64,000 nucleotides of DNA from NCBI RefSeq assembly GCF_001411495.1, contig NZ_CP012981.1, positions 2,852,001-2,916,000 on the forward strand, in the 5' to 3' direction. Source of the stretch: Burkholderia cepacia ATCC 25416 (lineage in GTDB: Bacteria > Pseudomonadota > Gammaproteobacteria > Burkholderiales > Burkholderiaceae). A program made the position numbers and the translations under genes. The notes under the pieces are model-generated. The model was not told the DNA's origin and ran no database searches. It worked only from the letters and a program-made list of their open reading frames with translations. Positions within the stretch are counted from its first letter, which is position 1. Every line of letters begins with the position of its first letter. This document shows positions 24,935 through 34,375 of this stretch, piece after piece.

Positions 24935-25048
24935 CGACACCCTCCACAAGTCACATTGAGCGACCGACCGGCCGGTCGCACGGCGACTATAGCGACGTCG
25001 ATGCGGGTGCTGTACTGGCAGGGGTGATAGGGGCAGGGCCGTATCGCG

Positions 25049-25885
25049 CTACGGCTGCCTGCGCTTCGCGAAGTAATGGGCGGGCGAATCGCCGAACGCG
25101 CGGCGGAACATCGCGATGAAGTTGCTCGGCGTCGCATAGCCCAGCGCGTCGGCAATGTTGGCGACGCTGTCGCCGCTCGCGAGACGTTCGAGCGCATGCG
25201 TGAGGCGCGCCTGCTGGCGCCATTGCGCGAAGCTCGTGCCGGTTTCGGCGACGAACAGCCGGCTCAGCGTGCGGGCGGACAGCCCGGCCCATTCGGCCCA
25301 CGCTTCGAGCGTGCGGCTGTCGTGCGGCTGCCCGAGGATCGCGTTGGCGATGCGCAGCAGCCGCCGGTCGCGCGGCATCGGCAGGTGCAGCGGCTCGTGC
25401 GGCGCGCGGCGCATCTCGTCGAGCAGCACGACGCTGATGCGTGCCTGCTCGACGTCGAGCCTGTCCTGGTCCGCCCACGACACCGCGCGCCGCACGAGCG
25501 CGCGCATCAACTCGGTGATCGCGATCACGCATGGCTGCCCCGGCATCCGCCGGCTTGCGGCCGGTGCGATCACGACGCTCCAGCCGCTCAACGCGCCGCT
25601 GATGCTGACCTTGTGCTGCTCGCCGGGCGGAATCCAGCCCGCGCGATGCGGCGGCAACAGCCATGAACCGTGCGGCGTGCGCACGTGCGCGAAACCGCTT
25701 TCCACGCAGAACACCTGCCCGCGCAGATGGCTGTGCCAGTCGACCTCGCGGGTGCCGAGCCGGTACGTGTTGCTGCCGTCGTCCTCCCCCCAGACGGCGA
25801 TCAGTGACGGGCCGTCCTCGCGTTCGCTCGGATCGGAATTGGCGCGCTGCACGGTGCGCGGTGGAGAAGTGTCTCGGATGGGCAT
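25049..25885 (-). CDS. AraC-family regulator next to the efflux operon
   Basis: A 278-residue AraC/XylS regulator of the NimR-like cupin type. It has an N-terminal cupin (VDWHSHLRGQVFCVESG with metal-like His, then PPHRAGWIPPGEQHKVSISG) and a C-terminal double HTH from about residue 175 (LSRLFVAETGTSFAQWRQQARLTHALERLASGDSVANIADALGYATPSNFIAMFRRAFGDSPAHYF). It is divergent from the tripartite efflux operon across 103 nt, so it probably controls pump expression in response to a small molecule. Start ATG 25885. Ligand unknown. Confidence 0.86.
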   Translation of the reverse strand: MPIRDTSPPRTVQRANSDPSEREDGPSLIAVWGEDDGSNTYRLGTREVDWHSHLRGQVFCVESGFAHVRTPHGSWLLPPHRAGWIPPGEQHKVSISGALSGWSVVIAPAASRRMPGQPCVIAITELMRALVRRAVSWADQDRLDVEQARISVVLLDEMRRAPHEPLHLPMPRDRRLLRIANAILGQPHDSRTLEAWAEWAGLSARTLSRLFVAETGTSFAQWRQQARLTHALERLASGDSVANIADALGYATPSNFIAMFRRAFGDSPAHYFAKRRQP

Positions 25886-25988
25886 GGCCGGAATTCATTA
25901 TTTTTTGTCTAAACGACATTATCAGCTTTGCCCGGGGGCGTCCAACAATGCGTGTCGTGTTCAAACCGATACGAAGCAGAGGAATGCG

Positions 25989-27488
25989 ATGCATGCAGCA
26001 CTTGCTCCCTGGACACGCGATGCCGGCGCACTGCGCGTCATGTCGCGAATCGCCGCCGCCGCCGCGCTCGTCGTGCTCGGTGCGTGCGCGAGCCGCGACG
26101 GGCTCGCACCCGCAGGCACGCTGCGCGGCGCCGATACGCTCGCCGCATCGCGCAGCCTCGCGCATGTGCCCGCCGCCGACTGGCCGGCCGCCGACTGGTG
26201 GCGCGCGCTGAACGATGCGCAACTGAGCGCGCTGATCGACGAGGCGCTCGCCGGCAACCCCGATCTCGCGACCGCCGATGCGCGCGCACGCGAAGCGCAG
26301 GCGCTGGTGATCGAAGCGCGGGCCGCGCGGCTGCCGCATCTCGACGGCCGCGCGAGCGCAAAGGCCGAGCGGCTGTCCGGTACCCAGTTTTCGTCGGGCG
26401 AGGGCGGCGGCTTCTTCAGCCACACGCGCGAGGTCAATCTCGGCCTGAGCTGGGATCTCGATCTGTGGGGCGGGCGCCGTGCCGCGTGGGAAGCCGCGCT
26501 CGGCGAAGCGCGCGCCGCGCAAATCGATGCGCAGGCCGCACGCGTGCTGCTGTCGGTCAACGTTGCGCGTGCCTACGTGAATCTCGCGTATGCGTTCGAT
26601 CAGCAGGACGTCGCGCGGGCCGAATACGCGCGCGCCGACGAAGCGCTCACGCTCACGCGCCAGCGCGTCACGAAAGGCATCGACAACGTCGCGCAACAGC
26701 GCCAGGCGGAAAGCGAAGTCGCGGCCGCGACGCGCGAGCAGGCACGCACGGCCCAGGCGATCGACAGTGCGCGCATCGCGCTCGCGATCCTGCTCGGTGC
26801 CGGCCCCGACCGCGGCCTCGCGCTCGTGCGGCCCGCGCCGCTGCCGACCGCCGCGCTCGCGGTGCCGGCCGACCTCCCGGCCGCGCTGCTCGGCCGGCGC
26901 GCCGACCTCGTCGCCGCGCGCTGGCGGGTCGAGGCGGCCAGCCACAACGTCGCGGCCGCCCGTGCGGATTTCCTGCCCAACGTCAGTCTCACCGCGCTGA
27001 TCGGGCTCGCGACGCGCGGGGGCGCATCGCTGTTCCAGGCCGCGTCGCGCACCTATAACGCCAGCCCGGCCGTGAGCCTGCCGATCTTCGACGGCGGCGA
27101 GCGGCGCGGCGTGCTGCGCAGGCGTGACGCGCAATACGACCTCGCGGTCGCCGGTTACAACAAGACGCTGATCGGTGCGATCGGCGAGGTGGCCGACGAT
27201 CTGCACCGGCTGGATTCGCTCGCCGTGCAGACCGATGCGCAGCAGCGTGCGTTCGACTCCGCCACCGATGCGTGGCGGCTCGCGGACGCGCGCTACCGGG
27301 CCGGCGTCGGCAGCTACCTCGACGCGCTCGTCGTGCGCCAGCAACTGCTGGTCGCGAGCCGCGAGGTCGCCGCGCTGCGCGCGCAGCGCGCGGACCAGTC
27401 GCTGCAGCTCGTCGCCGCGCTCGGCGGCGGCTTTCGCGCCGAGCCGGACGACGTCGCGCTCGCCGCCACTCCTTCCCAACGTCCTTGA
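25989..27488 (+). CDS. NodT-type outer-membrane efflux lipoprotein
   Basis: A TolC-like outer-membrane channel of 499 residues. A signal peptide ends in a lipobox (ALVVLGAC, Cys about 33), and the mature protein shows two OEP repeats with typical NPDLATADARAREAQALVIEARAARLPHLDG and DLWGGRRAAWEAALGEARAAQID. The C-terminal repeat has LPNVSLTALIGLATRGG. ATG 25989 follows AGAGGAATGCG; the shorter start at 26040 lacks an RBS. It is the first gene of the operon with the HlyD-type adaptor (9 nt gap) and the MFS pump. Confidence 0.87.
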   Translation: MHAALAPWTRDAGALRVMSRIAAAAALVVLGACASRDGLAPAGTLRGADTLAASRSLAHVPAADWPAADWWRALNDAQLSALIDEALAGNPDLATADARAREAQALVIEARAARLPHLDGRASAKAERLSGTQFSSGEGGGFFSHTREVNLGLSWDLDLWGGRRAAWEAALGEARAAQIDAQAARVLLSVNVARAYVNLAYAFDQQDVARAEYARADEALTLTRQRVTKGIDNVAQQRQAESEVAAATREQARTAQAIDSARIALAILLGAGPDRGLALVRPAPLPTAALAVPADLPAALLGRRADLVAARWRVEAASHNVAAARADFLPNVSLTALIGLATRGGASLFQAASRTYNASPAVSLPIFDGGERRGVLRRRDAQYDLAVAGYNKTLIGAIGEVADDLHRLDSLAVQTDAQQRAFDSATDAWRLADARYRAGVGSYLDALVVRQQLLVASREVAALRAQRADQSLQLVAALGGGFRAEPDDVALAATPSQRP

Positions 27489-27497
27489 TATCGAACC

Positions 27498-28868
27498 ATG
27501 AGCAGCGACAACTCCCTGCAGACTCCCGCGCGGCCGGCCGCCGCCGATTCCGCCAGCGCCCGCCAGCAGCCGGCGGCCGACCACACCGGCGCACCCCGCG
27601 CGCCGGGCGGGCCGGACACCCGCACGCCACCGGCACCCGGCGGTGCCGCACCCGCGACGCCGCCGGCACCGCCGGCACGGCGCAAGCATCTGGTGCGCGC
27701 GCTCGTCGCCGTGTTCGCGCTGGGCATCCTCGGCTGGGGCATCTGGTACGTGATCGTCGGACGCTGGTACGAATCCACCGACAACGCATACGCGCAAGGC
27801 AACGTCGTCGAGCTGACGCCGCAGGTGACGGGCACCGTCGTGTCGATCGACGCGGACGACGGCAACCTCGTCCGCGCCGGCACGCCGCTCGTACGCCTCG
27901 ACCCGAGCGACGCGCAGATCGCGCTCGCGACCGCGCAGGCCGATCTCGCGGCAACGGTGCGCAAGGTGCGCGGCCTGTACAGCAACGAACGCGGGCTGGC
28001 GAACAGCATCGACGGCGCACGCGCCGAACTCGACTCGCGACGCACCGCGCTCGACAAGGCGAAGGCCGACTACAGCCGTCGCGAGGATCTCGGCCGCTCC
28101 GGCGCGATTTCACGCGAGGAACTCGCGCATGCACGCGACACGCTGACCTCCGCGCAAAGCGCGTACGCGGCCGCGCAAAGCGCGCTCGCCACGTTGAGCG
28201 AGCAGCACCAGACGAGCAAGGCGTTGATCGACGACACCGCGGTCGCGTCGCACCCCGACGTGCAGGCCGCGGCCGAACGGCTGCGCGCCGCGTACCTCGC
28301 GCATGCACGCACCGACATCGTCACGCCCGTCACCGGTTATGTCGCGAAGCGCACGGTGCAGGTCGGGCAGCGCGTGTCGCCCGGCGTGCCGCTGCTGGCG
28401 GTGGTGCCGCTGCGCGAGCTGTGGGTCGATGCGAACTTCACCGAGAAGCAGCTCGAGCACATGCGCATCGGGCAGCCGGTCGAACTGACCGCCGACCTGT
28501 ACGGCGACGCGGTGCGTTATACCGGCCGCGTGCAAAGCCTCGGCGTCGGCACCGGCAGCGCGTTTTCGCTGCTGCCGGCGCAGAACGCGACCGGCAACTG
28601 GATCAAGATCGTGCAGCGGCTGCCGGTGCGCATCGAGCTGACGGAACCGGCCCAGCTCGACGCGCATCCGCTGCGCATCGGCCTGTCGATGCACGCACGC
28701 GTCGACCAGCACGACCGCAGCGGCGCGATGCTGTCGCGTCGCGAGCAGCGCGCACCGGTCTTCCGCACCGACGTGTACCGCGACGAGCTGGCCCGCGCCG
28801 ACAGCCTGATCGCCGACGTCATCCATGCGAACCTGCCGTCGGCAGCGCGCGCGGAGACGGTGCGATGA
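27498..28868 (+). CDS. EmrA/HlyD-type periplasmic adaptor
   Basis: A membrane-fusion protein of 456 residues. The first 60 residues are Pro/Ala-rich and cytoplasmic. Next comes one membrane helix (ALVAVFALGILGWGIWYVIVG), then the biotinyl-lipoyl half-motifs (STDNAYAQGNVVELTPQVTGTVVSIDADDGNLVRAGTPLVRLD), a coiled-coil hairpin rich in Ala and Gln, and the beta-barrel (WVDANFTEKQLEHMRIGQPVELTADLYG). This is the EmrA layout. It couples the MFS pump to the outer-membrane lipoprotein. Its stop overlaps the next ATG (ATGA at 28865). Confidence 0.88.
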   Translation: MSSDNSLQTPARPAAADSASARQQPAADHTGAPRAPGGPDTRTPPAPGGAAPATPPAPPARRKHLVRALVAVFALGILGWGIWYVIVGRWYESTDNAYAQGNVVELTPQVTGTVVSIDADDGNLVRAGTPLVRLDPSDAQIALATAQADLAATVRKVRGLYSNERGLANSIDGARAELDSRRTALDKAKADYSRREDLGRSGAISREELAHARDTLTSAQSAYAAAQSALATLSEQHQTSKALIDDTAVASHPDVQAAAERLRAAYLAHARTDIVTPVTGYVAKRTVQVGQRVSPGVPLLAVVPLRELWVDANFTEKQLEHMRIGQPVELTADLYGDAVRYTGRVQSLGVGTGSAFSLLPAQNATGNWIKIVQRLPVRIELTEPAQLDAHPLRIGLSMHARVDQHDRSGAMLSRREQRAPVFRTDVYRDELARADSLIADVIHANLPSAARAETVR

Positions 28869-30403
28869 GCGGCCCGATGGCGGCCGCCGACAGCGGTTTT
28901 CGACCGTCGAGCGTCGGGCTCACGACCTTCGGCCTCGCGCTCGCGGTCTTCATGCAGGTGCTGGACGGCACCGTCGCCAACGTGTCGCTGCCGACGATCG
29001 CCGGCAACTTCGGCGTGAGCACGACGCAGAGCGCGTGGGTCGTCACGACGTTCTCGGTCAGCAACGCGATCGCGCTGCCGCTGACCGGGTTTCTCGTCAA
29101 GCGCGTCGGGCAGGTGCGGCTGTTCGTGTGGGCGACGCTCGCGTTCACGTTCGCGTCGCTCCTGTGCGGCCTCGCGCAAAACCTGCCGCAGCTCGTTGCG
29201 TTCCGCGCGCTGCAGGGCCTGGTGGCCGGGCCGATGATCCCGACCACGCAGGCGCTGATGCTGTCGATCTACCCGCCGCAGCGGCGCGGTTTCGCGCTGT
29301 CGATGATCGCGATGGTCACGGTCGTCGCGCCGATCGCGGGGCCCGTGTTCGGCGGCTGGGTCACCGAGCATTACTCGTGGCGCTGGGCGTTCCTGATCAA
29401 CCTGCCGATCGGCGTGTTCGCCGCGATGTGCGTGTTCGCGCAGATGCGCGCTCGCGTCGAGGCGACCGTTGCCGCGCGCGTCGACTATGTGGGCCTCGCC
29501 GCGCTGATCGTCGGCGTCGGCGCGCTGCAGATCGTGCTCGACAAGGGCAACGAAGCCGACTGGTTCAACTCGACGTTCATCGTCGTGATGTCGGTGGTCG
29601 CCGCGTTCGGCATCGCGCTGTTCCTGATCTGGGAGCTCAACGAGCCGAACCCGATCGTGAACCTGCGGCTCTTCGCGCATCGCAACTTCGCGGCCGGCAC
29701 GCTGACGCTCGTGCTCGCGTATTCGGCGTTCTTCGCGGTCAACGTGATCGTGCCGCAGTGGCTGCAGCGCACGCTCGGCTACACCTCGTTCTGGGCCGGG
29801 CTCGCCGTCGCGCCGATGGGCGTGATCCCGGTGCTGATGACGCCGTTCATGGGCAAGTACGCGCCGCGCTTCAACATGCGCGTGCTCGTGTGCTGCGCGT
29901 TCGCGATCCTCGGCACGTCGTCGTTCCTGCGCGCGGGTTTCGTGCCCGACATCGACTTCACGCACATCGCGCTGATCCAGCTGCTGCAGGGCCTCGGCCT
30001 CGCACTGTTCATCATGCCGATCAACAGCATCCTGCTGTCCGACCTGAAGCCGGACGAGATCGCCGCCGGCTCCGGCCTGTCGACGTTCCTGCGCACGCTC
30101 GGCGCGAGCTTCGCGGTGTCGATCACGTCGTTCCTGTGGGACCGGCGCGCGATCCTGCACCACGCGCAGCTCAGCGAGCACGTGAGCGCGTTCGACCCCG
30201 CCGTACGCGCCGAAGTCGCGCGGCTCGGCGGCGGCGATCCGCAGCGCGCGGCGACGCTGCTGGGCAACCTGGTCGATGCGCAGGCGTACCAGATCTCGTT
30301 CAACGACGTTTCGTTCGCGCTCGGCTGCGTGTATCTCGCCGTGATCGCGGTGGTCTGGCTCGCCCGTCCGCCGTTCGGCCCCGGCGCCGCCGCGAAACGA
30401 TGA
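28865..30403 (+). CDS. EmrB/QacA-type 14-helix MFS drug exporter
   Basis: A 512-residue DHA2-family exporter with about fourteen hydrophobic helices. Helix 1 has the DHA2 signature (VFMQVLDGTVANVSLPTIAG). Motif A is relaxed (GFLVKRVGQVRLF), and the C-motif glycines lie in helix 5 (VTVVAPIAGPVFGGWV). It works with the adaptor and outer-membrane lipoprotein as a tripartite pump for hydrophobic or acidic toxicants. Drug specificity is not visible. It is translationally coupled to the adaptor gene. Confidence 0.88.
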   Translation: MSGPMAAADSGFRPSSVGLTTFGLALAVFMQVLDGTVANVSLPTIAGNFGVSTTQSAWVVTTFSVSNAIALPLTGFLVKRVGQVRLFVWATLAFTFASLLCGLAQNLPQLVAFRALQGLVAGPMIPTTQALMLSIYPPQRRGFALSMIAMVTVVAPIAGPVFGGWVTEHYSWRWAFLINLPIGVFAAMCVFAQMRARVEATVAARVDYVGLAALIVGVGALQIVLDKGNEADWFNSTFIVVMSVVAAFGIALFLIWELNEPNPIVNLRLFAHRNFAAGTLTLVLAYSAFFAVNVIVPQWLQRTLGYTSFWAGLAVAPMGVIPVLMTPFMGKYAPRFNMRVLVCCAFAILGTSSFLRAGFVPDIDFTHIALIQLLQGLGLALFIMPINSILLSDLKPDEIAAGSGLSTFLRTLGASFAVSITSFLWDRRAILHHAQLSEHVSAFDPAVRAEVARLGGGDPQRAATLLGNLVDAQAYQISFNDVSFALGCVYLAVIAVVWLARPPFGPGAAAKR

Positions 30404-30462
30404 AGCGGGCGCTGCGCGGCCCGTTCCGACCCATGCTGTTCAATTCGATGGAGGTTGACCCG

Positions 30463-30894
30463 ATGCCCACCCACCACGCTGGTGCCATGCCCCCCGACCT
30501 GGCGACGCTCGCCGTGTTCGACGTCGCGGAATTTCCGTTCGTCGTCGTGCGCAACGACGCGATCGCATCCGCCGGCTACGCACAGCGCTGGCTCGACGAC
30601 ATGCACGCGCTGATGCGGCACGGCGAGCCGTTTGTCATGATCTTTCCGCCGGCCCGCCCGGATGAAGCGCACGACGACCGCAAGGAACGCGGCATGTGGC
30701 TCAAGCAGAACCGCGCCGCGCTCGCCGCGGTCTGCCGTGCGCTCATCACGATCGAACCGGACCCGGCCGAGCGTGAAGCGGCCATCGCGAACGCATCCGG
30801 CATCGAAAAGGCGTTCGGCATTCCGTTCGACGTGACGGCGTCGCTCGACGACGCGAGGCAGGCAGGCCGGCGACGTCTGGCCGAGGCGGTCTAG
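30463..30894 (+). CDS. conserved small cytoplasmic protein of unknown function
   Basis: A 143-residue soluble protein with sequence such as VAEFPFVVVRNDAIASAGYAQRWLDDMHALMRHGEPFVMIFPP and KERGMWLKQNRAALAAVCRALITIEPDPAE. The beta-alpha pattern could suit a STAS-like fold, but I do not recognise a family. ATG 30463 follows GGAGGTTGACCC. It lies 59 nt downstream of the MFS pump gene and is probably part of the same transcript. Nothing in the sequence gives a function. Confidence 0.65.
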   Translation: MPTHHAGAMPPDLATLAVFDVAEFPFVVVRNDAIASAGYAQRWLDDMHALMRHGEPFVMIFPPARPDEAHDDRKERGMWLKQNRAALAAVCRALITIEPDPAEREAAIANASGIEKAFGIPFDVTASLDDARQAGRRRLAEAV

Positions 30895-30980
30895 CGCGGC
30901 CCGTTCGCGCGCAACGTCTCGAACCGGTTGCGCAAGTCCGCCTGGCTGCAGATTCCAACTAAACGAACGGGGTGGCTTGT

Positions 30981-31715
30981 ATGAATGGACTGGATTGTCT
31001 GAAATGGTTGGTACCCGGCGACACGGACGCGTCATGGCAGAGAATGACCGACGCGGCCGCCGGAATGGGGTTCGACAAGGTCGTGCTGATCGTGTTGCCG
31101 TTTACCGGCGCGTCGTTCGATCTCGCGCGCAAATGGAGCAGCGGCGTGCCCGGCTGGACGGCGCTGTACCGGCAGCGCCAGTTCGACCGCGTCGACCCGA
31201 TGCTGCGGCATTGCTTCCGTTCGGCACTGCCGCTCGTCTGGGACGACGCATTGTTCGCGCTGCCAGAGCAGCGCCCGTGTTACGAAGCGGCGGCCGCGTA
31301 CGGCATGCGCAGCGGCGTCGTGCTGCCGGTGCGCGGCGCGAAGGGGGAGGTCGGCATGCTGTTGTGTGCGAGCACCGACGAGCTCGCCGCCACGCGCGAG
31401 CACTGCGACCGCCATCTCGCGGCGCTGACGCTGCTGCGCGACGTCGCGTGCGAAGCGATCGCCGGCACGCGCTGCCATGCACCGCCCGACAGCGTGCCGC
31501 GGCTGAGCCGGCGGGAAGTCGAATGCCTGCGCTGGCACGCGGCCGGCAAGACGTCGTGGGAAATCGGCCACATCCTGAACGTGACCGAGTCGTGCATCAA
31601 TTTCCACTTCATGAACATCCGCCGCAAGTTCAACGTGTCACGTCGGCACGAAGCCGTGCTGCGAGCGGTCGAGTGGGGGCTGATCAGCATCTCCGACGTG
31701 ACCGTGCCGACCTGA
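30981..31715 (+). CDS. LuxR-family quorum-sensing regulator (LuxR solo)
   Basis: A 244-residue regulator with an N-terminal autoinducer-binding domain and a C-terminal LuxR HTH (LSRREVECLRWHAAGKTSWEIGHILNVTESCINFHFMNIRRKF). The acyl-homoserine-lactone contact residues are present in register with TraR shifted by two: Trp59, Tyr63, Asp72-Pro73 and Trp87. It is therefore likely to bind an AHL. No luxI synthase lies in the window, so it is an orphan receptor here. ATG 30981 with GGGGTGG upstream is preferred to GTG 30972. It follows the efflux operon on the same strand. Confidence 0.85.
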   Translation: MNGLDCLKWLVPGDTDASWQRMTDAAAGMGFDKVVLIVLPFTGASFDLARKWSSGVPGWTALYRQRQFDRVDPMLRHCFRSALPLVWDDALFALPEQRPCYEAAAAYGMRSGVVLPVRGAKGEVGMLLCASTDELAATREHCDRHLAALTLLRDVACEAIAGTRCHAPPDSVPRLSRREVECLRWHAAGKTSWEIGHILNVTESCINFHFMNIRRKFNVSRRHEAVLRAVEWGLISISDVTVPT

Positions 31716-32420
31716 TGCGGGCGCGTCGTCGAGCCAGCGGTCGAGAAACGCGCTGAGCCACGCGGCCGTCGCGCGGTCGTGCCGCCGGCCTTCGCGTGCC
31801 TGCGTCGCGAGGTCCTGCGCACCGGGCGCCGACAGCTTGTGCGCGGCGGCCGTGCTCCAGCGCCGCATCATCGGATAGCTCACTTCCGGATGAAACTGCA
31901 CGCCGTATGCGCGCGGCCCGTAGCGCACGGCCTGGTTCTCGAAGTGCTCGCCGGTCGCGAGGATCTCGAGCCCGGCGACGCGTTCGAAGCCCTCGCGATG
32001 CCACTGGTAGACGTGCGACGGCCACGACCCGAGGCGCCGGCCGGCGGGCGTCGCGGCGATCGGCCAATAGCCGATTTCCGCGCGCCCGTCGCGATGCGCG
32101 CTCACGCGGCCGCCCAGGTGGCGGATCATCATCTGCGCCCCCAGGCAGACACCGAGAAAGGGCGCCGCCTCGCGCAGCGGCACGCCGATCCAGTCGATTT
32201 CATCCTGAATCCAGCGATCGCCGTCGTTGGCGCTCATCGGGCCGCCGAACACCACGGCGCCCGCATGGTCGGCAAGCGTCGCCGGCAGCGGATCGCCGAG
32301 CGGCGGGCGTCGAATGTCGAGCGGATGGCCGCGGGCGGCAAGCAGCCGGCCGATCCGGCCGGGGCTCGACTGTTCGCGGTGCAGGACGATCAGGATCGGA
32401 CGAAGGGCGGAGTGCGTCAT
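31638..32420 (-). CDS. class I glutamine amidotransferase-like protein
   Basis: A 260-residue GATase1 protein. The nucleophile elbow GVCLGAQ (Cys about 92) and the FHPEVS segment carry the Cys-His-Glu triad. Close relatives are stand-alone amidotransferases annotated as GMP-synthase-like. The last 26 residues (31638-31715) overlap the 3' end of the convergent luxR gene and are low-complexity, suggesting a lost stop and read-out into the neighbour. It starts at ATG 32420, 63 nt downstream of a GST gene, and may be the last gene of the leftward operon. Confidence 0.82.
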   Translation of the reverse strand: MTHSALRPILIVLHREQSSPGRIGRLLAARGHPLDIRRPPLGDPLPATLADHAGAVVFGGPMSANDGDRWIQDEIDWIGVPLREAAPFLGVCLGAQMMIRHLGGRVSAHRDGRAEIGYWPIAATPAGRRLGSWPSHVYQWHREGFERVAGLEILATGEHFENQAVRYGPRAYGVQFHPEVSYPMMRRWSTAAAHKLSAPGAQDLATQAREGRRHDRATAAWLSAFLDRWLDDAPASGRHGHVGDADQPPLDRSQHGFVPT

Positions 32421-32483
32421 GTCGTGTCGAGAGGGTCGTGAGTTCGTGAAACCGCGAGGCCGTGTGAGTCGTCACGCGCAGAG

Positions 32484-33128
32484 TCAGCCCGGCTGACCGC
32501 GCAACGCGTCGAACGACACCATGACCTGTTCGCGATAGGCGGGGCGTCGGCTCAGGCGGGCATACCAGGCCTCGACGTGCGGCAACGGCGGCCGCTCGAC
32601 GTCGAGCGAGAAATAGCGGAACAGCGTCGCGCCGGCCGGAATGTCGGCCAGGCCCGGCGTCGCACCGCCCAGGAAGGGCTGGGTCGACAGCAGCCGGTCG
32701 AGCAGCTGGAAATGCGTCGCGCTGCGTGCGGCCTTGTCGCGCACGAGCGCATCGTCGCGCCGCTCCGGCGGCGTTCGCACGAGCGCCCAGAACAGCCCGG
32801 TCATCACGTCGGGTTCGAGCGCGGTCTGCGACCAGTCCATCCAGCGCTCCGCGCGCGAACGGGCGAACGCGTCGCGGCACCAGAACGGATTGTTCGGCAC
32901 CCGCGCGGCGAGATAGCGCAGGATCGTGTGCGACTCCCACACGACGTCGCCATCCCAGTCGATCACCGGAATCCGGCAGGTCGGATTCAGCGCCGCGAAC
33001 GCGGGCGTCTGCAGCGAACCGTGTTCACCGCCTGCCGCGATGTGCCGGTACGGCACGCCCAGCTCGCCGATGAGCCACAACACCTTCTGCACGTTGAACG
33101 ACGTGCGGCGGCCCCAGACGGTCAGCAT
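32484..33128 (-). CDS. glutathione S-transferase
   Basis: A 214-residue GST. The N-terminal thioredoxin-like domain has WGRRTSFNVQKVLWLIGELGVPY (Ser at the catalytic position region) and NPTCRIPVIDWDGDVVWESHTILRYLA (cis-Pro and the ES glutathione-binding pair). The C-terminal helical domain has GGATPGLADIPAGATLFRYF. ATG 33128 overlaps the end of the upstream lyase gene by 7 nt, so translation is coupled. A detoxification or thiolysis role within the leftward operon is plausible. Confidence 0.85.
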   Translation of the reverse strand: MLTVWGRRTSFNVQKVLWLIGELGVPYRHIAAGGEHGSLQTPAFAALNPTCRIPVIDWDGDVVWESHTILRYLAARVPNNPFWCRDAFARSRAERWMDWSQTALEPDVMTGLFWALVRTPPERRDDALVRDKAARSATHFQLLDRLLSTQPFLGGATPGLADIPAGATLFRYFSLDVERPPLPHVEAWYARLSRRPAYREQVMVSFDALRGQPG

Positions 33129-34375
33129 CGCGCGGCATCCTCGCAGGCGGCGGCCTGCCGCGCGCACGCCGCATAACGATCGAGACCGGCCGCGAGATCG
33201 GCGATCAGGTCGTCCGGGTCCTCGAGCCCGACATGCACGCGCACGCCGCGGCTGCCGGCCGGCCAGCGCGCGGCAAGGCCGTGCGCGTCCAGCTCGAACG
33301 GCAGCGCGAGACTCTCGTAGCCGCCCCACGAATAACCGAGCCCGAACAGCGCGAGGTGGTCGAGAAACGCTTCGACCGCGTGCGCCGGCGCCGGCTGCAG
33401 CACGACCGAGAACAGCCCCGATGCGCCGCGGAAATCGCGGCGCCACAGCGCATGTCCGTCGTCGCCGGGGAGGGCCGGATACAGCACGCGCTGCACTTCG
33501 GGGCGCGTCGCGAGCCAGCTCGCGACCGCCAGCGCATTGCGCTGGTGCTGCCGCAGCCGCACGCCAAGCGTGCGCAACCCGCGCAGCGCGAGATAGACGT
33601 CGTCGGGGCCTGCGCACAGTCCGAGATCGCCATGCAGTTGCTTCAGTGCGGGCCACGCGCGTTCGGTGGCCGACACGGTGCCGAGCATCGCATCGGAATG
33701 CCCGACCAGGTACTTGGTGCCGGCCTGGATCGACAGGTCGATGCCGAACGCATGCGGTTGAAAGAAGAGCGGCGTGGCCCAGCTGTTGTCCGCGACGACC
33801 AGCGCGCCGTGTGCGTGCGCGAGCCGGACGAGCGCCGGGATATCGTGCATGTCGAACGTATAGGAACCCGGCACTTCGACATACAGCGCGCGCGTATTCG
33901 CACGGAATGCGGCTGAGACGGGCGTGCTGCCGTCGTACCAGGTCGTCTCGACGCCGAGCCGTGCAAGCACGCCTTCGCACGCATGGCGTACCGGGCCGTA
34001 GACCGATGCGGTCATCAGCAGGTGATCGCCGGGCTTCAGGCACGACAGCAGCGCCAGCGTGCACGCGGACAAGCCCGACGGACACAGCACCGCACCGGCA
34101 CCGCCTTCGAGGCTCGTCACAGCCCGCTCGAGCGCGTCGGTCGTCGGCGTGCCGCGGCGGCCGTAGATATACGGCTGCGTGCGATTCAGCAGATCGGACA
34201 CCGTCGGGCTGAGCACGGTCGACGCATGGTAGACAGGCGGATTGACGAAGCCGTGCCAGGCCGCGCTGTCGCGGCCCGCGTGCATGAGGCGCGTGTCTTC
34301 GTGCATCCGGTCATTCATGCCGTCGTGCAGGGTGCCGCCCGGTCGCGACGGGAGCGCGGCGGATTTCAAGGCCAT
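33122..34375 (-). CDS. metC: cystathionine beta-lyase-type PLP enzyme
   Basis: A 417-residue member of the Cys/Met metabolism PLP family. It shows YIYGRRGTPTTDALERAVTSLEGG, SGLSACTLALLSCLKPGDHLLM, ALVVADNSWATPL (PLP Asp) and GTKYLVGHSDAMLGT (PLP Lys). The overall sequence suits proteobacterial MetC, which cleaves cystathionine or cysteine conjugates to a thiol, pyruvate and ammonia. ATG 34375 overlaps the preceding gene by 10 nt. With a GST gene next to it, a cysteine-S-conjugate lyase role is worth considering. Confidence 0.83.
   Translation of the reverse strand: MALKSAALPSRPGGTLHDGMNDRMHEDTRLMHAGRDSAAWHGFVNPPVYHASTVLSPTVSDLLNRTQPYIYGRRGTPTTDALERAVTSLEGGAGAVLCPSGLSACTLALLSCLKPGDHLLMTASVYGPVRHACEGVLARLGVETTWYDGSTPVSAAFRANTRALYVEVPGSYTFDMHDIPALVRLAHAHGALVVADNSWATPLFFQPHAFGIDLSIQAGTKYLVGHSDAMLGTVSATERAWPALKQLHGDLGLCAGPDDVYLALRGLRTLGVRLRQHQRNALAVASWLATRPEVQRVLYPALPGDDGHALWRRDFRGASGLFSVVLQPAPAHAVEAFLDHLALFGLGYSWGGYESLALPFELDAHGLAARWPAGSRGVRVHVGLEDPDDLIADLAAGLDRYAACARQAAACEDAARC

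Noticed and set aside
24987..27797. A 936-codon minus-strand frame covering the AraC gene and the pump genes
   Set aside because: It runs antisense to the efflux lipoprotein with shadow composition; the AraC protein is in another frame.
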